Below are positions 18,100 through 27,138 of a stretch of DNA of 39,991 nucleotides, one piece after another (position 1 is the stretch's first letter; every line of letters starts with the position of its first letter). Both the position numbers and the translations under genes were made by a program. Location: contig CAZQSK010000006.1 of assembly GCA_964596245.1 (NCBI GenBank), forward strand, positions 1 to 39,991, written 5' to 3'. The stretch is from RHKK01 sp964596245. GTDB taxonomy: Bacteria; Patescibacteriota; Patescibacteriia; 2-12-FULL-60-25. A model generated the notes under the pieces. It searched no databases. It worked only from the letters and a program-made list of their open reading frames with translations, and was not told the DNA's origin.

Positions 18100-18834
18100 G
18101 ACCAGGTTCTGGCGTGTTCCCACGCTCACGATCGCACCGCGCGCGGCATACGCCGAGATCTCCGTGCGTACCTGGTTCTCGTACTTGTTCGCCGGCCGAG
18201 GCCAGCTATGCGTGTGTAGGCCGAGCGTCTCCTTGGTGAGATGCTCGGCCATTTTTTGCGCAGGCAATCTCGGATCACCGGCAAAAATCTTCGCACGATC
18301 ACGCAAGCGACCGCCCAGCTTGTTGTTCACCAAGCGGTAGATCATGGCATTGCGGATGGCGGTCAGGTGGTCCAGCGCGCGATAGAGCACAACGTCCGGA
18401 TCCAGATCCTCGGGAATGAGGCTCGGCTCCAACCGATGGACCATCTCTTCTACCTGCCAGGCGGAAAGGACGAACGAGAACTCGGAAATCACCTTCAGTC
18501 CCAACCAATCGCGGTGGCAGGGAGTCGCATCAACGAAGATCGCGTGGACCAGCTCACCGTCCTCTCCGTTTCGGACCTTGTCCGTCCAGACGATCGGATC
18601 CTTGGGCCTTCCCAGACCGATCGACGAGGTGAGGAACAGGGGAACATGTCCCGCGCTCACCGCCTCATCCTCATCCAGAATGAACTCTTCGTCGTCTTGC
18701 GGTAGCGGGTCACGGTCCAGCCACTCGCCGAAACGCGCCCTGTAGGTAAAGTCGCGAACCAGGTCCCGCGCTTCGGAATCTTGTCCGGCAACCGCGCCCA
18801 TCGCCTCCAGTACGTCTTGAGCAGAACGTCGCAT
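18091..18834 (-). CDS. unknown soluble protein, cassette gene
   Basis: I do not recognise this 247-aa protein. It has no signal peptide or membrane helix, is rich in Asp, Glu, Arg and Trp, and has an acidic stretch near 42-58 (DPLPQDDEEFILDEDEAV). Residues about 145-185 look helical (DPDVVLYRALDHLTAIRNAMIYRLVNNKL). The region near 80-110 (PIVWTDKVRNGEDGELVHAIFVDATP) could be a beta sheet. It lies opposite in strand to its neighbours, has a near-perfect SD, its own candidate promoter, and a terminator overlapping its stop. This signature is shared by other unknown genes in the window. Confidence 0.8.
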   Translation of the reverse strand: MRRSAQDVLEAMGAVAGQDSEARDLVRDFTYRARFGEWLDRDPLPQDDEEFILDEDEAVSAGHVPLFLTSSIGLGRPKDPIVWTDKVRNGEDGELVHAIFVDATPCHRDWLGLKVISEFSFVLSAWQVEEMVHRLEPSLIPEDLDPDVVLYRALDHLTAIRNAMIYRLVNNKLGGRLRDRAKIFAGDPRLPAQKMAEHLTKETLGLHTHSWPRPANKYENQVRTEISAYAARGAIVSVGTRQNLVPS

Positions 18835-18837
18835 CGG

Positions 18838-18848
18838 TCACCTCCTTT
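18838..18848 (-). promoter_or_regulatory. strong SD of 18091-18834 gene
   Basis: The minus strand reads AAAGGAGGTGA, fully complementary to the usual 16S anti-SD, with six bases between GGAGG and the ATG. It contrasts with the SD-less core genes. Confidence 0.9.
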
Positions 18849-18856
18849 GCGTCCGG

Positions 18857-18885
18857 ATTGAGCCAGGAACGGGCCTTTTCGTCAA
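18857..18885 (-). promoter_or_regulatory. candidate promoter of 18091-18834 gene
   Basis: TTGACG (18880-18885), a 17-base spacer, CTCAAT (18857-18862) on the minus strand. The -35 is strong, the -10 weak. The TTGACGAAAA start matches that before 30608. Confidence 0.45.
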
Positions 18886-18887
18886 TG

Positions 18888-18916
18888 TTGCGCGCCGGAA
18901 ACCGACGCCGTATGCT
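18888..18916 (+). promoter_or_regulatory. candidate promoter of dnaE
   Basis: TTGCGC (18888-18893), 17 bases, TATGCT (18911-18916) on the plus strand, 45 bases before the dnaE ATG. The matches are moderate. The divergent cassette promoter lies just upstream. Confidence 0.35.
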
Positions 18917-18961
18917 TCGGTCAAATCTGCCGCAGGCCTCGCGCCGTCAGCGGCTCCCACT

Positions 18962-21900
18962 ATGAGCTCACCCTTCGTGCATCTTCATGTTCAGTCCATG
19001 TACTCCTTGTACGATGGACTTGGTTCTCCCGAGGATATCGTGGCGCGCGCGAAAGAGCTCGGATACGACAGTATCGCCTTAACCGACCGTCATGCGCTCT
19101 ACGGTGCCGTTGAGTTTTACGAAGCGGCGCATAAAGCCGAGATCAAACCGATCATCGGCGTGCTGTTAAGCGTCGCACCGAACAAGCACACGGATAAACG
19201 TCCGGCCATCGACAATCACACTTCGAGTCTCACCATTCTGTGCGAGTCGAATGAGGGGTACCAAAACTTGCTCAAGCTCATTTCCATTTCCTACTTGGAT
19301 GGTTTTTACTATCGTCCTCGTGTCGACAAGGAGTTATTAAAGACGTACGGCAAGGGCCTCATTGCCTTGTCAGGCGATTTAAAAGGGGAAATCCCGAAAG
19401 CCCTGGCCAGCCATGATACGGATCGTGCGGAAAAAGTTTTGAATGAGTATTTAGAGATCTTCGGCCGCGATCATTTCTTTTTGGAGCTCATCCATCATCC
19501 TGAATCGCCTTCGCAAAACGAAGTGAATGATTTGCTGATCAAGCTCGCCAAGAAAACGAACACACAACTCGTCGTCACGCGTGAGGCGCATTATCTCGCG
19601 CAAGATGATGCGGAAGCGTTGGATGTGCTGGTATGCATTCACGATGGAAAGACGCTTGAAGACCCAAATCGCATGTCACTTGCGACGGTGGACTTGTCTT
19701 TGTGCGGGTCTGACGAAATCATCAACGCGTACAAAACGCTTCCAGAAGCGGTCGAGAATAGCCGCAAAATCGCCGATCGATGCAATGTCCATTTCGAGCT
19801 CGGAAAAAACCATCTTCCACATTTTGAAGTACCGGAAGGGGAGACCGAGACAACATACCTACGCAAACTATGTGAGGCCGGTCTTGTCGAACGCTATCCC
19901 GACCCAGAAATACAAAAAACGGCAAAAGAACGTTTGGAGTTTGAATTAGCTACGATCGAGCGCATGGGTTTTGCGGCGTACTTCTTGATCGTGTCCGACT
20001 ATATCAACTGGGCTAAGGATCATGGGGTGATTGTGGGTCCGGGACGCGGCTCGGCCGCCGGATCCATCGTTGCATACAGTCTCCGCATCACGGATCTTGA
20101 TCCGCTTCGATACGGTTTGCTTTTCGAACGCTTTCTCAATCCTGACCGTATCTCGATGCCTGATATCGATACGGACTTCGATGATGTACGTCGCAAAGAC
20201 GTGATCGCATATGTGACGGAAAAATACGGCGCCAATCGTGTGGCCGGCATTATCACGTTTGGAACCATGGCGGCACGCGCCGCCGTTCGTGACGTGGGCC
20301 GCGTGCTCGGTATGACGTTTTCGGAAGTGGATCGCGTAGCCAAAGTCATTCCGCCACCGGTGCAGGGGAGGCATATCCCGTTGGAGAAATCCAAGGAAGA
20401 TGCGCCGGAGTTACGCGCCATGTACCAGTCGGATGAAAAGGTGCATCGCTTGATCGATCTCGCCATCAAGCTGGAAGGCACGACGCGTCACGCATCTCAA
20501 CATGCGTGTGGCGTTGTAATCGCGCCAGCGCCTTTGGTTGAATTCACGCCACTACAAAAAGCCCAAGGCGGCGACGTGGAGCAGGTTGTTCAGTACTCGC
20601 TGCACTCGGCCGAAGTCATGGGTTTATTGAAGATGGACTTCTTGGGCCTCTCCAACTTGTCGGTGATTCGTGACTGTTTGGAAATCGTGGGAGCCGTGTA
20701 TGGCGAAAGCGTGGACATCAACAATATTCCGTTGGATGACAAGGCTTCATTCGAATTGCTTGGTCGTGGTGAAACAACCGGCGTCTTCCAGCTTGAATCT
20801 GACGGAATGAAGAAATACATCCGTGAATTGAAGCCGAGCGCCATCGAAGACATCATCGCCATGGTGGCGCTGTACCGACCGGGTCCGATGCAGTTCATCG
20901 AATCGTTCATCGCGCGTAAGCACGGAAAAGAAAAGATCACCTACATCCATCCGCTGACGGAAAACGCGCTACGCAATACCTACGGCTTGCCCATCTACCA
21001 GGAGCAAGTCATGCAAGTGGCCAAAGATATGGCCGGTTTTACCGGTGGCCAAGCCGACACCTTGCGTAAAGCCATGGGTAAGAAGATCGCGAAGCTCATG
21101 GCCGAGATGCGCGTGAAGTTTATCGACGGCTCATTGGCAAATGGGGTACCGCAGGAAAAAGCCGAAGCCATCTTCACGCAGTTTGAAGAATTCGCTGCGT
21201 ATGGTTTCAACAAATCACATGCCGCCTGTTATGCCTTGATTGCATATCAAACGGCATTCTTGAAATCGCATTGGCCGGGGGCTTTCATGGCCGCGCTCAT
21301 GAACTCGGACATCTCCAACCTTGATCGCATCACGATCGAGGTCGAAGAGTGCCGTCGCATGGGTTTAGAAGTGCTACCGCCTGATATCAACGAATCATTC
21401 CGTGGATTTGCGGTAGTGAAGGGGACGAACAAGATTCGTTTTGGCTTGCTTGCGATCAAAGGCATCGGCGAGGATGTGGTGGAGCATCTGTATCGGGAGC
21501 GCAAGGCAAATGGACCGTATAAGAGTCTGCAGGATTTCGTGACGCGCGTGACCGGAAAGCACATCAACCGTCGCTCGCTTGAATCACTGATCAAGTCAGG
21601 CGCGCTTGATCGCTTTGATGATCGCAACAAACTCTTCTTCAACATTGAAGCAATTTTGGAATTCCAGAAGCGCGCCGGCCAAGAAGCGGCGAGCGGACAA
21701 TTTAATTTATTTGCTACGTCTGGTCCAAGCGGCGCAGGGGAGAGCTTGCGCTTGAAGCCGGCACCGCCTGCAAGCAACCGTGAACTGTTGTTGTGGGAAA
21801 AAGAATTACTCGGCCTGTATCTGACTTCGCATCCGTTCAAGGAATATTCCGACCGCCTGCCGGGATTCTTTGTACCCATCAAATCGCTCGGCGAGCATCG

Positions 21901-22459
21901 CAAGGAAAAGAGTGTGCGCGTTGGCGGCGTATTTACCTTGGCAAAGAAGATCATGACCAAAAACAATGAACCCATGGTCTTCACGAAGCTTGAAGATTTG
22001 AGCGGCGACATCGAAGCCGTCATCTTTCCGCGCGTATATAAGGATAAGCCTGAACTGTGGGAAGCGGATAAAGCCGTGGCCCTTTCCGGGCGCGTACAGG
22101 AAAAGGAAGGGGAGTTGAAGTTCCTTGTGGAGCACGGCTATGAGATCACGCCGGACAATATCGATGAAATGAAGAAGTACATCACCTCGATGCCGGGTGC
22201 GGCAGAGGCGCCTCCAGAACCGGTGCAACAGATTCAAGCCGTATCGGTTCGCTTGCGCGCGCATCTCCCCGAAACAATCTTGTTCAAGCTACGTACCATC
22301 TTCGACGGACACCCTGGACCGTATCGCGTGTACTTCAATGTGGATAATGCCGGAGGCCAACAAAAGATCCTTTCATCCTACAAAATCGCGTTTGATGAAT
22401 TGATTGCACGCGAATTAGAAGCCGTTCTCGGCCCGGATACGGTGAAGGTGGAGGCATAG
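18962..22459 (+). CDS. dnaE: DNA polymerase III alpha subunit
   Basis: The 1165-aa protein has the DnaE order: PHP domain (about 1-280), the polymerase palm with VGPGRGSAAGS and the catalytic MPDIDTDFDD (D401, D403), fingers with YRPGPMQFI and YGLPIYQEQVMQVA, the tandem HhH region (near 830-870), and an OB domain (about 985-1060). It is the replicative polymerase. Two usual PHP metal positions are changed: the HxH motif near the start reads H9-V-Q11, and the TDH motif reads TD-R43, so PHP-based proofreading is probably lost, as in several bacteria. No SD precedes the ATG. The last codons overlap the next promoter. Confidence 0.97.
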   Translation: MSSPFVHLHVQSMYSLYDGLGSPEDIVARAKELGYDSIALTDRHALYGAVEFYEAAHKAEIKPIIGVLLSVAPNKHTDKRPAIDNHTSSLTILCESNEGYQNLLKLISISYLDGFYYRPRVDKELLKTYGKGLIALSGDLKGEIPKALASHDTDRAEKVLNEYLEIFGRDHFFLELIHHPESPSQNEVNDLLIKLAKKTNTQLVVTREAHYLAQDDAEALDVLVCIHDGKTLEDPNRMSLATVDLSLCGSDEIINAYKTLPEAVENSRKIADRCNVHFELGKNHLPHFEVPEGETETTYLRKLCEAGLVERYPDPEIQKTAKERLEFELATIERMGFAAYFLIVSDYINWAKDHGVIVGPGRGSAAGSIVAYSLRITDLDPLRYGLLFERFLNPDRISMPDIDTDFDDVRRKDVIAYVTEKYGANRVAGIITFGTMAARAAVRDVGRVLGMTFSEVDRVAKVIPPPVQGRHIPLEKSKEDAPELRAMYQSDEKVHRLIDLAIKLEGTTRHASQHACGVVIAPAPLVEFTPLQKAQGGDVEQVVQYSLHSAEVMGLLKMDFLGLSNLSVIRDCLEIVGAVYGESVDINNIPLDDKASFELLGRGETTGVFQLESDGMKKYIRELKPSAIEDIIAMVALYRPGPMQFIESFIARKHGKEKITYIHPLTENALRNTYGLPIYQEQVMQVAKDMAGFTGGQADTLRKAMGKKIAKLMAEMRVKFIDGSLANGVPQEKAEAIFTQFEEFAAYGFNKSHAACYALIAYQTAFLKSHWPGAFMAALMNSDISNLDRITIEVEECRRMGLEVLPPDINESFRGFAVVKGTNKIRFGLLAIKGIGEDVVEHLYRERKANGPYKSLQDFVTRVTGKHINRRSLESLIKSGALDRFDDRNKLFFNIEAILEFQKRAGQEAASGQFNLFATSGPSGAGESLRLKPAPPASNRELLLWEKELLGLYLTSHPFKEYSDRLPGFFVPIKSLGEHRKEKSVRVGGVFTLAKKIMTKNNEPMVFTKLEDLSGDIEAVIFPRVYKDKPELWEADKAVALSGRVQEKEGELKFLVEHGYEITPDNIDEMKKYITSMPGAAEAPPEPVQQIQAVSVRLRAHLPETILFKLRTIFDGHPGPYRVYFNVDNAGGQQKILSSYKIAFDELIARELEAVLGPDTVKVEA

Positions 22460-22461
22460 TG

Positions 22462-22470
22462 TGTTATAAT
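22462..22470 (+). promoter_or_regulatory. extended -10 promoter before 22483 gene
   Basis: TGT-TATAAT lies directly after the dnaE stop, within GTGTGTTATAAT (22459-22470), the same 12-mer as at 17716-17727. Twelve bases separate it from the ATG at 22483, giving a leader of about 5-6 nt. A GTG at 22459 is also in frame but lies inside the promoter, so I reject it as the start. Confidence 0.65.
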
Positions 22471-22482
22471 CGGTGGGTTCAT

Positions 22483-22935
22483 ATGGCGCGTAAAATAAAA
22501 CGCTCTTTCGTTTCTAAAAAACACACTCCACAATACGCGAGTGATTTTTGGGCGTTCACAACCGTATTCGCATTTCCGGCCGCGCTCCTCATCTCGCAAT
22601 ATTTGAATTTTGGTCCTACGGCTTCTTTTCTTTGGGGCATGGGGGCATCCCTCGCCGCCTTGTGCGCGAACTCATATGCCGAAGGTCGTCTCTGGATGTT
22701 CGATCCGAAGTGGCGTGCTCGTTTTGACCAACCGGATTTCTCATTCCGCCTGGCCGTTGTTACCGGCGCCGTCTTGCTTTTGCTTGAAAGCGTCGTGATC
22801 GTCATGCTTTTCACCGGTAACTTTGAACGCAATACGCTCGCCCTTGTTTACGAACGACATTGCCAGCCTGTCTCGCTTGAATATCTAGAGTTTTGCGAGA
22901 TGCTTGACCGCACCTTGGCTCGCCGCGCACCATAG
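22483..22935 (+). CDS. small membrane protein, unknown function
   Basis: The 150-aa protein begins with a basic stretch (MARKIKRSFVSKK) and has membrane helices near residues 20-40, 44-62 and 88-110, followed by a C-terminal domain with two cysteines that is probably extracytoplasmic or soluble. I cannot assign it. It has its own promoter with almost no leader and sits five bases before the beta-CASP gene, so the two are probably co-transcribed. Confidence 0.75.
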   Translation: MARKIKRSFVSKKHTPQYASDFWAFTTVFAFPAALLISQYLNFGPTASFLWGMGASLAALCANSYAEGRLWMFDPKWRARFDQPDFSFRLAVVTGAVLLLLESVVIVMLFTGNFERNTLALVYERHCQPVSLEYLEFCEMLDRTLARRAP

Positions 22936-22940
22936 GGGAC

Positions 22941-24293
22941 ATGAACGTCTCCTTTTTTGGCGCTACGCGCGAAGTGACAGGTTCCTGCTATTTGGTCGAA
23001 ACGCAAACGGGGACCAAGGTTCTCGTCGACTGCGGTATGTTCCAAGGGTGCAACACGTGTGACGTGAAGAACTTCACAAAATTATACTTCGATCCAAAAG
23101 ACATCTCAGCCGTATTCATTACGCATGCGCATCTTGATCACACCGGGCGCATTCCAAAACTAGTGAAGGACGGTTTTCGCGGGAAGATTTACGGCACGGC
23201 ACCGACATTGCGCTTGGCCGAGTTGGTTTTGCTTGATGCCGTGCATATCATGCGCGAGGATTTGGAACGAGAAAAAGTTGAAATGCTCTATGAAGAAAAA
23301 GACGTCGAGCAAGCTCTCACGCAATTCGAACCCGTGGAATACAGTCACGATGTGAAGGTCGGAGACATTACGGCTCGCCCGCGTGATGCGGGACATATTT
23401 TTGGCAGCTCGTTCTGGGAGTTGCACTCAGCGGAAGGGAAGAGCGTCGCGTTTTCGGGAGATTTGGGAAATCACGGTTCCAAGATCCTGCGCCCGACAGC
23501 CCAGCTATCAGCCGTTGACCTGCTCGTGGTCGAATCAACCTACGGCAATCGCATACACGAAGACGAAAGCACGCGTGAAGCAAAGCTGAGGCAGGCGATC
23601 GAGCGCACCGTAGCCGAAAAGGGCGTCCTCGTGATTCCGGCGTTTGCGATCGATCGTACCCAGCAGATTTTATTTGAATTGAATCACTTGGTGGAAAGCG
23701 GAATGTTGCCCAACGTTCCTATTTTTCTGGATAGCCCAATGGCTATTAAAGCCACCGAAATCGTGAAGGAGTATCCGCAATACTATAATAAGGAGGCAAA
23801 AGCCCTGGCCGCGACAGGGGATGATCTGTTCGATTTCCCAGGTTTAAAGCTGACGCGCACCCGTGATGAATCAAAATTGATTAATGACACCCCAAAGCCA
23901 AAGGTCATCATCGCCGGCTCAGGCATGATGAATGGCGGCCGCATCTTGCATCATCTTGTCCGCTATCTGAGTGATCCGCATTCCACGGTTCTGATTGTCG
24001 GCTATCAGGCGAGTGGAACACTTGGTCGTGACTTGTACGACGGAAAAAAGGTCGTAAACGTCTTGCAAGAGAAGGTGCATGTGAAAGCGCATATCTTGGC
24101 AATTGGCTCATACAGCGCTCATGCAGACCAGGCAAAACTTGTGCAATGGGTCGATGAGGCCGAAGCAAAGCCGAAGCGCATCGCCGTTACGCACGGGGAA
24201 GAGGACACATCGGTAGCGCTTGCCACACGTTTCCAGCAGCATTTCAAGATTCCCTCAGCTGCTCCTCATTTCGGTGATACGATAGAGGTATGA
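22941..24293 (+). CDS. metallo-beta-lactamase fold RNA-processing enzyme (beta-CASP family)
   Basis: The 450-aa protein has the metal signature THAHLDH (H62, H64, D66, H67), later motifs VESTYGNR and FSGDLG, a beta-CASP region and the RMMBL-type ending with IAGSGMMNGGRILHHL and SYSAHADQ. This is the layout of the CPSF73/Ysh1-like bacterial and archaeal nucleases (family knowledge), which cut or trim RNA from the 5' side. It differs from RNase J in having the CPSF73-like SGSGMMNGGR motif. Its end overlaps the next start by four bases (ATGA). AGGGGAC before the ATG is at most a weak SD. Confidence 0.92.
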   Translation: MNVSFFGATREVTGSCYLVETQTGTKVLVDCGMFQGCNTCDVKNFTKLYFDPKDISAVFITHAHLDHTGRIPKLVKDGFRGKIYGTAPTLRLAELVLLDAVHIMREDLEREKVEMLYEEKDVEQALTQFEPVEYSHDVKVGDITARPRDAGHIFGSSFWELHSAEGKSVAFSGDLGNHGSKILRPTAQLSAVDLLVVESTYGNRIHEDESTREAKLRQAIERTVAEKGVLVIPAFAIDRTQQILFELNHLVESGMLPNVPIFLDSPMAIKATEIVKEYPQYYNKEAKALAATGDDLFDFPGLKLTRTRDESKLINDTPKPKVIIAGSGMMNGGRILHHLVRYLSDPHSTVLIVGYQASGTLGRDLYDGKKVVNVLQEKVHVKAHILAIGSYSAHADQAKLVQWVDEAEAKPKRIAVTHGEEDTSVALATRFQQHFKIPSAAPHFGDTIEV

Positions 24294-26146
24294 ACGCCAT
24301 CCTGATCGCAGTCGGAGGCCATTTGCTGAACGCCGTCGCGTTCATCGTGGACAAATCCCTGCTTTCAGCCGCCTTTAAGCGCAGCGGAACCTATGCCACG
24401 GTCATCGGCATTTTTTCGTCCCTGATTCTCGTCCTGCTCCCCATCGTCAACTTTCATCAGACAACCGATGCCTGGATCTCGATCGCTATTTTCGGCTCCG
24501 TGTTCGTGCTCGCCATGTGGGCGTTTTTTGAAGCATTGTCACGCGCGGAAACGAGCCGTGTCGTTCCTGTCATCGGCTCGCTGATTCCGATTTTTACATT
24601 GATTGATTCGGCAATCTTTTTGGGAGAGCGTTTGGCTACGCCAGTCCTCTTCGGTCTCGCAATTCTTTTAGTTGCAACCTTCATGCTGACGCGTGGCGGC
24701 AAGTCGGAAGGGAAACCGAAGCACATGGAGCTTTCGACGGTAGGCCTCTGTGTAGCTGCGGCATTTCTCTTTGCCGCATCTTCCGTGAGCGGCAAATACG
24801 CCTTCGGTCATGCGGACTTTTTGGATGTATTCGTTTTGTCGCGTTTGTTTGCGATCGTGATTTCGATTTCGATCCCGCTTTTCTTGTCCGATGTCAGACT
24901 TGAACTTAGCGAAATGATAAGTCCGAACAGCAAGAAACGCGGTCCAAAGCCGGTACACGTCGCCCTCATGATGTTTGGGCAGGGGAGCGGTGCGCTTGGC
25001 TTTATCGGGGTGCAGTACGCGATCTCACTTGGAAGCGCGACGGTCGTGAACGCTCTACAAGCCGTGCAATACGCCGCCATCGTGCTCGTCGCGTGGTTAG
25101 GCGGTGAACGCTTGGCATCTTTGCTTAAGGAAGATCGAAGCCGCTCCACCATGATTCGCAAGACCATTGCGATTGCGCTGGTTGGCTGTGGCCTCGCATT
25201 GGTGAGCTGGAATCCGGCGCGAGCACCGCAAACGGAATACGGATTCACCTGGAGCAAGCCCTATGCAGAATATCTTGGATTGCATCCTCAGTACGCATTC
25301 GAAACGACGATGCGAGAATTGAAACCATCGCATGTGCGACTGCCTGCCTACTGGACAGAAATTCAACCAACGAAAGATACGTGGAACTTTGCGTGGCTGG
25401 ATCAGCAACTTGAAACGGTTGAGAAGAACGGAGCAAAAGCAACGATCGCTGTTGGCGCACGTCTCCCTCGCTGGCCGGAATGCTGGCTCCCCGAATGGGT
25501 GAAGGAGATTGATGATTCCGGTAAGAGAAGGGAAGTACAGCTCGCGTATCTCGCAAAAACATATGAACGTTACAAGGATCATCCGGCGGTAAAAGGCTGG
25601 CAGGTTGAGAACGAAGCGCTCCTCACGACATTCATCCAGTGTCCCGGCCTCACCAAAGAATTAACGATCGAAGAACTGCGCTGGGTACGCGCACAAGAAG
25701 CGAAGCGTACAGAAGGGCAGCGTCGACCGGTATCAACCACCGACTCGGGCGAGCTTTCGCTTTGGACACATTTTGCGAATGAAACCGATCAACTAGGAGT
25801 CAGCGTCTACCGCGTGGTTCGCAGCCCCTATTTCGATCTTTTACGTTACTGGTTTGTTCCAAGCGACATCTACCTTTTTCACGCGTCTCTGGTTGAAAAG
25901 AAAACCGGGCCGGTTTTCGTCAGCGAATTCCAAATGGAGCCATGGAATCAAAACGGCGTTATGGAAACACCCATCGACGAGCAACTCATCACATTTGATG
26001 AAAAGCAGATGAGAGCGAACTTTGAATACGCTCAACGCATGGGTTTTTCACGCGTCGATTTTTGGGGAGTGGAGTGGTGGTTGTGGGCGAAAGAGAAACA
26101 GAATCATCCTGAGTTCTGGGAAATGGCGAAGGCTTTCTTCCGTTGA
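24290..26146 (+). CDS. EamA/DMT transporter fused to glycoside-hydrolase-like domain
   Basis: One continuous 618-aa frame holds two unrelated parts. Residues 1-308 form two five-helix EamA repeats (ten helices, e.g. 3-20, 62-82, 148-165, 249-270, 290-307) of the drug/metabolite transporter superfamily. Residues about 318-618 look like a clan A TIM-barrel hydrolase: HVRLPAYWTEIQP (early strand), GWQVENEALL with the N-E pair (N441, E442, acid/base), and VFVSEFQMEPW with a likely nucleophile at E546, then DFWGVEWW. The fold and motifs recall GH5/GH39/GH42-like enzymes; the family cannot be fixed by eye. Ten-helix EamA proteins usually have both ends in the cytoplasm, so the hydrolase may act on an imported or exported glycoside at the inner face. 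Confidence 0.82.
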   Translation: MNAILIAVGGHLLNAVAFIVDKSLLSAAFKRSGTYATVIGIFSSLILVLLPIVNFHQTTDAWISIAIFGSVFVLAMWAFFEALSRAETSRVVPVIGSLIPIFTLIDSAIFLGERLATPVLFGLAILLVATFMLTRGGKSEGKPKHMELSTVGLCVAAAFLFAASSVSGKYAFGHADFLDVFVLSRLFAIVISISIPLFLSDVRLELSEMISPNSKKRGPKPVHVALMMFGQGSGALGFIGVQYAISLGSATVVNALQAVQYAAIVLVAWLGGERLASLLKEDRSRSTMIRKTIAIALVGCGLALVSWNPARAPQTEYGFTWSKPYAEYLGLHPQYAFETTMRELKPSHVRLPAYWTEIQPTKDTWNFAWLDQQLETVEKNGAKATIAVGARLPRWPECWLPEWVKEIDDSGKRREVQLAYLAKTYERYKDHPAVKGWQVENEALLTTFIQCPGLTKELTIEELRWVRAQEAKRTEGQRRPVSTTDSGELSLWTHFANETDQLGVSVYRVVRSPYFDLLRYWFVPSDIYLFHASLVEKKTGPVFVSEFQMEPWNQNGVMETPIDEQLITFDEKQMRANFEYAQRMGFSRVDFWGVEWWLWAKEKQNHPEFWEMAKAFFR

Positions 26147-26171
26147 CAAAACACCGCTTTTTCGTTTGCAT
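26143..26171 (+). promoter_or_regulatory. candidate promoter of the secreted-protein cassette
   Basis: A consensus TTGACA (26143-26148) overlaps the stop of the preceding gene. Seventeen bases on is TTGCAT (26166-26171), a weak -10. GGAGGT follows at 26180-26185, before the ATG at 26192. Confidence 0.5.
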
Positions 26172-26191
26172 GAACGGTACGGAGGTACCTC

Positions 26192-26635
26192 ATGGAACGT
26201 TTGGTCGCCCTTTTCCTGTGTGTGATGACGATCGGCTGCCTGCGACCCGTATGGGGCGATAACGCCCTGATCACCCTGCAGCCCGTCGTCACGTCCCGCA
26301 ACGGGACGCCGCCCGTGATCGAAACCGCGGCAGAAGATCCTGACGACACGGATCTGTACCGCATCACTTTCGATGAAACGGCTCTTAGGCCAGAGCGCAT
26401 ACGCCTCATCGGAGCCGAGACCACCTTCACCCTCGGGTGCGTGTGGCAAGGACCCAACTGTCTCAGCCTCGTCTCCGAAGAGGCTCGAGGCAGCCCGTAT
26501 CTACGGATTCACGTCACTCTCAGGATGTGTCCTCGCATCCGAATCTTCCGCGAGGACATGGAGCTCACGCTCCTCGAGCGCTTTCGTTGGAGTTGCGTCT
26601 TCGTGCTCGGAGAACCGGAGGAGAGCTCGCCGTGA
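26192..26635 (+). CDS. secreted protein, possibly lipoprotein, unknown
   Basis: The 147-aa protein has a signal peptide (about 1-23). A cysteine at 16 follows T-I-G, a poor lipobox; cleavage after VWG is an alternative. The mature part is beta-rich with cysteines near 103, 110, 133 and 156-equivalent positions of the C-terminal half; I do not recognise it. A clear SD (GGAGGT) precedes the ATG. Its stop overlaps the next start (GTGA), so the two are made together. It belongs to the SD-bearing cassette class. Confidence 0.7.
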   Translation: MERLVALFLCVMTIGCLRPVWGDNALITLQPVVTSRNGTPPVIETAAEDPDDTDLYRITFDETALRPERIRLIGAETTFTLGCVWQGPNCLSLVSEEARGSPYLRIHVTLRMCPRIRIFREDMELTLLERFRWSCVFVLGEPEESSP

Positions 26636-27138
26636 GGGCCTGGCCCGCTATCGCGGCGCTGCTCATCAGCTGCGCAAGCGCTCCGGCGCCGCGCGAAGAA
26701 GTCCCCGCGTCAGAGAGCTGGGCATCACATGCTCGGATTCTCCTGCTCGCGATTCCTCCTCCCAGCCCTCTCGATCCCGAACCGGCGCACGCTCTACGCG
26801 TCAGCCTACTCCATCGTCCCGACGAGTTTCGTTATACCCCTATGGGGGAGTCGGTGCTCGAGCCGATCCTGCCGAACATGGTGCGGGACGTCGTCTGGAG
26901 GTCGCCACTCGTCTCGTCCATACGCCTGAATCTTGAACGGTTCATGGCAGAGGGGATGATCGGTATCCTTCCACTCACCGAGAGAGGGGAACGTATGCAC
27001 CTTCTCTACTGTCCTCCCGAGCTGCTTCGGGCCGGACATGTCTCTGACGAGCATGACACAGACATCGTGAGGCTTCGCGTCGAGCCGGATTGGCACACCG
27101 ATCCGGAATACGGCTGCCTCTACCACATCAGCCGCTGA
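26632..27138 (+). CDS. putative lipoprotein, unknown
   Basis: The start is the GTG at 26632, chosen because GGAGGAG lies eight bases upstream and the first residues form a lipoprotein signal: MRAWPAIAALLISC, with the lipobox L-I-S-C. Longer open frame upstream is a shadow of the previous gene. The mature part of about 155 aa is Pro-rich at first, then mixed; I do not recognise a domain. The GTGA overlap with the preceding secreted protein suggests a two-protein surface unit. The TGA stop merges into the terminator. Confidence 0.75.
   Translation: MRAWPAIAALLISCASAPAPREEVPASESWASHARILLLAIPPPSPLDPEPAHALRVSLLHRPDEFRYTPMGESVLEPILPNMVRDVVWRSPLVSSIRLNLERFMAEGMIGILPLTERGERMHLLYCPPELLRAGHVSDEHDTDIVRLRVEPDWHTDPEYGCLYHISR

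Noticed and set aside
22459..22482. GTG start giving an N-terminal extension of the 22483 gene
   Set aside because: The codons lie within the TGTTATAAT promoter; the ATG at 22483 starts a typical basic membrane-protein N-terminus.
26437..26631. Upstream extension of the lipoprotein frame, and a second frame at 26373-26936
   Set aside because: Both overlap the secreted-protein gene; the GTG at 26632 with SD and lipoprotein signal explains the second gene.
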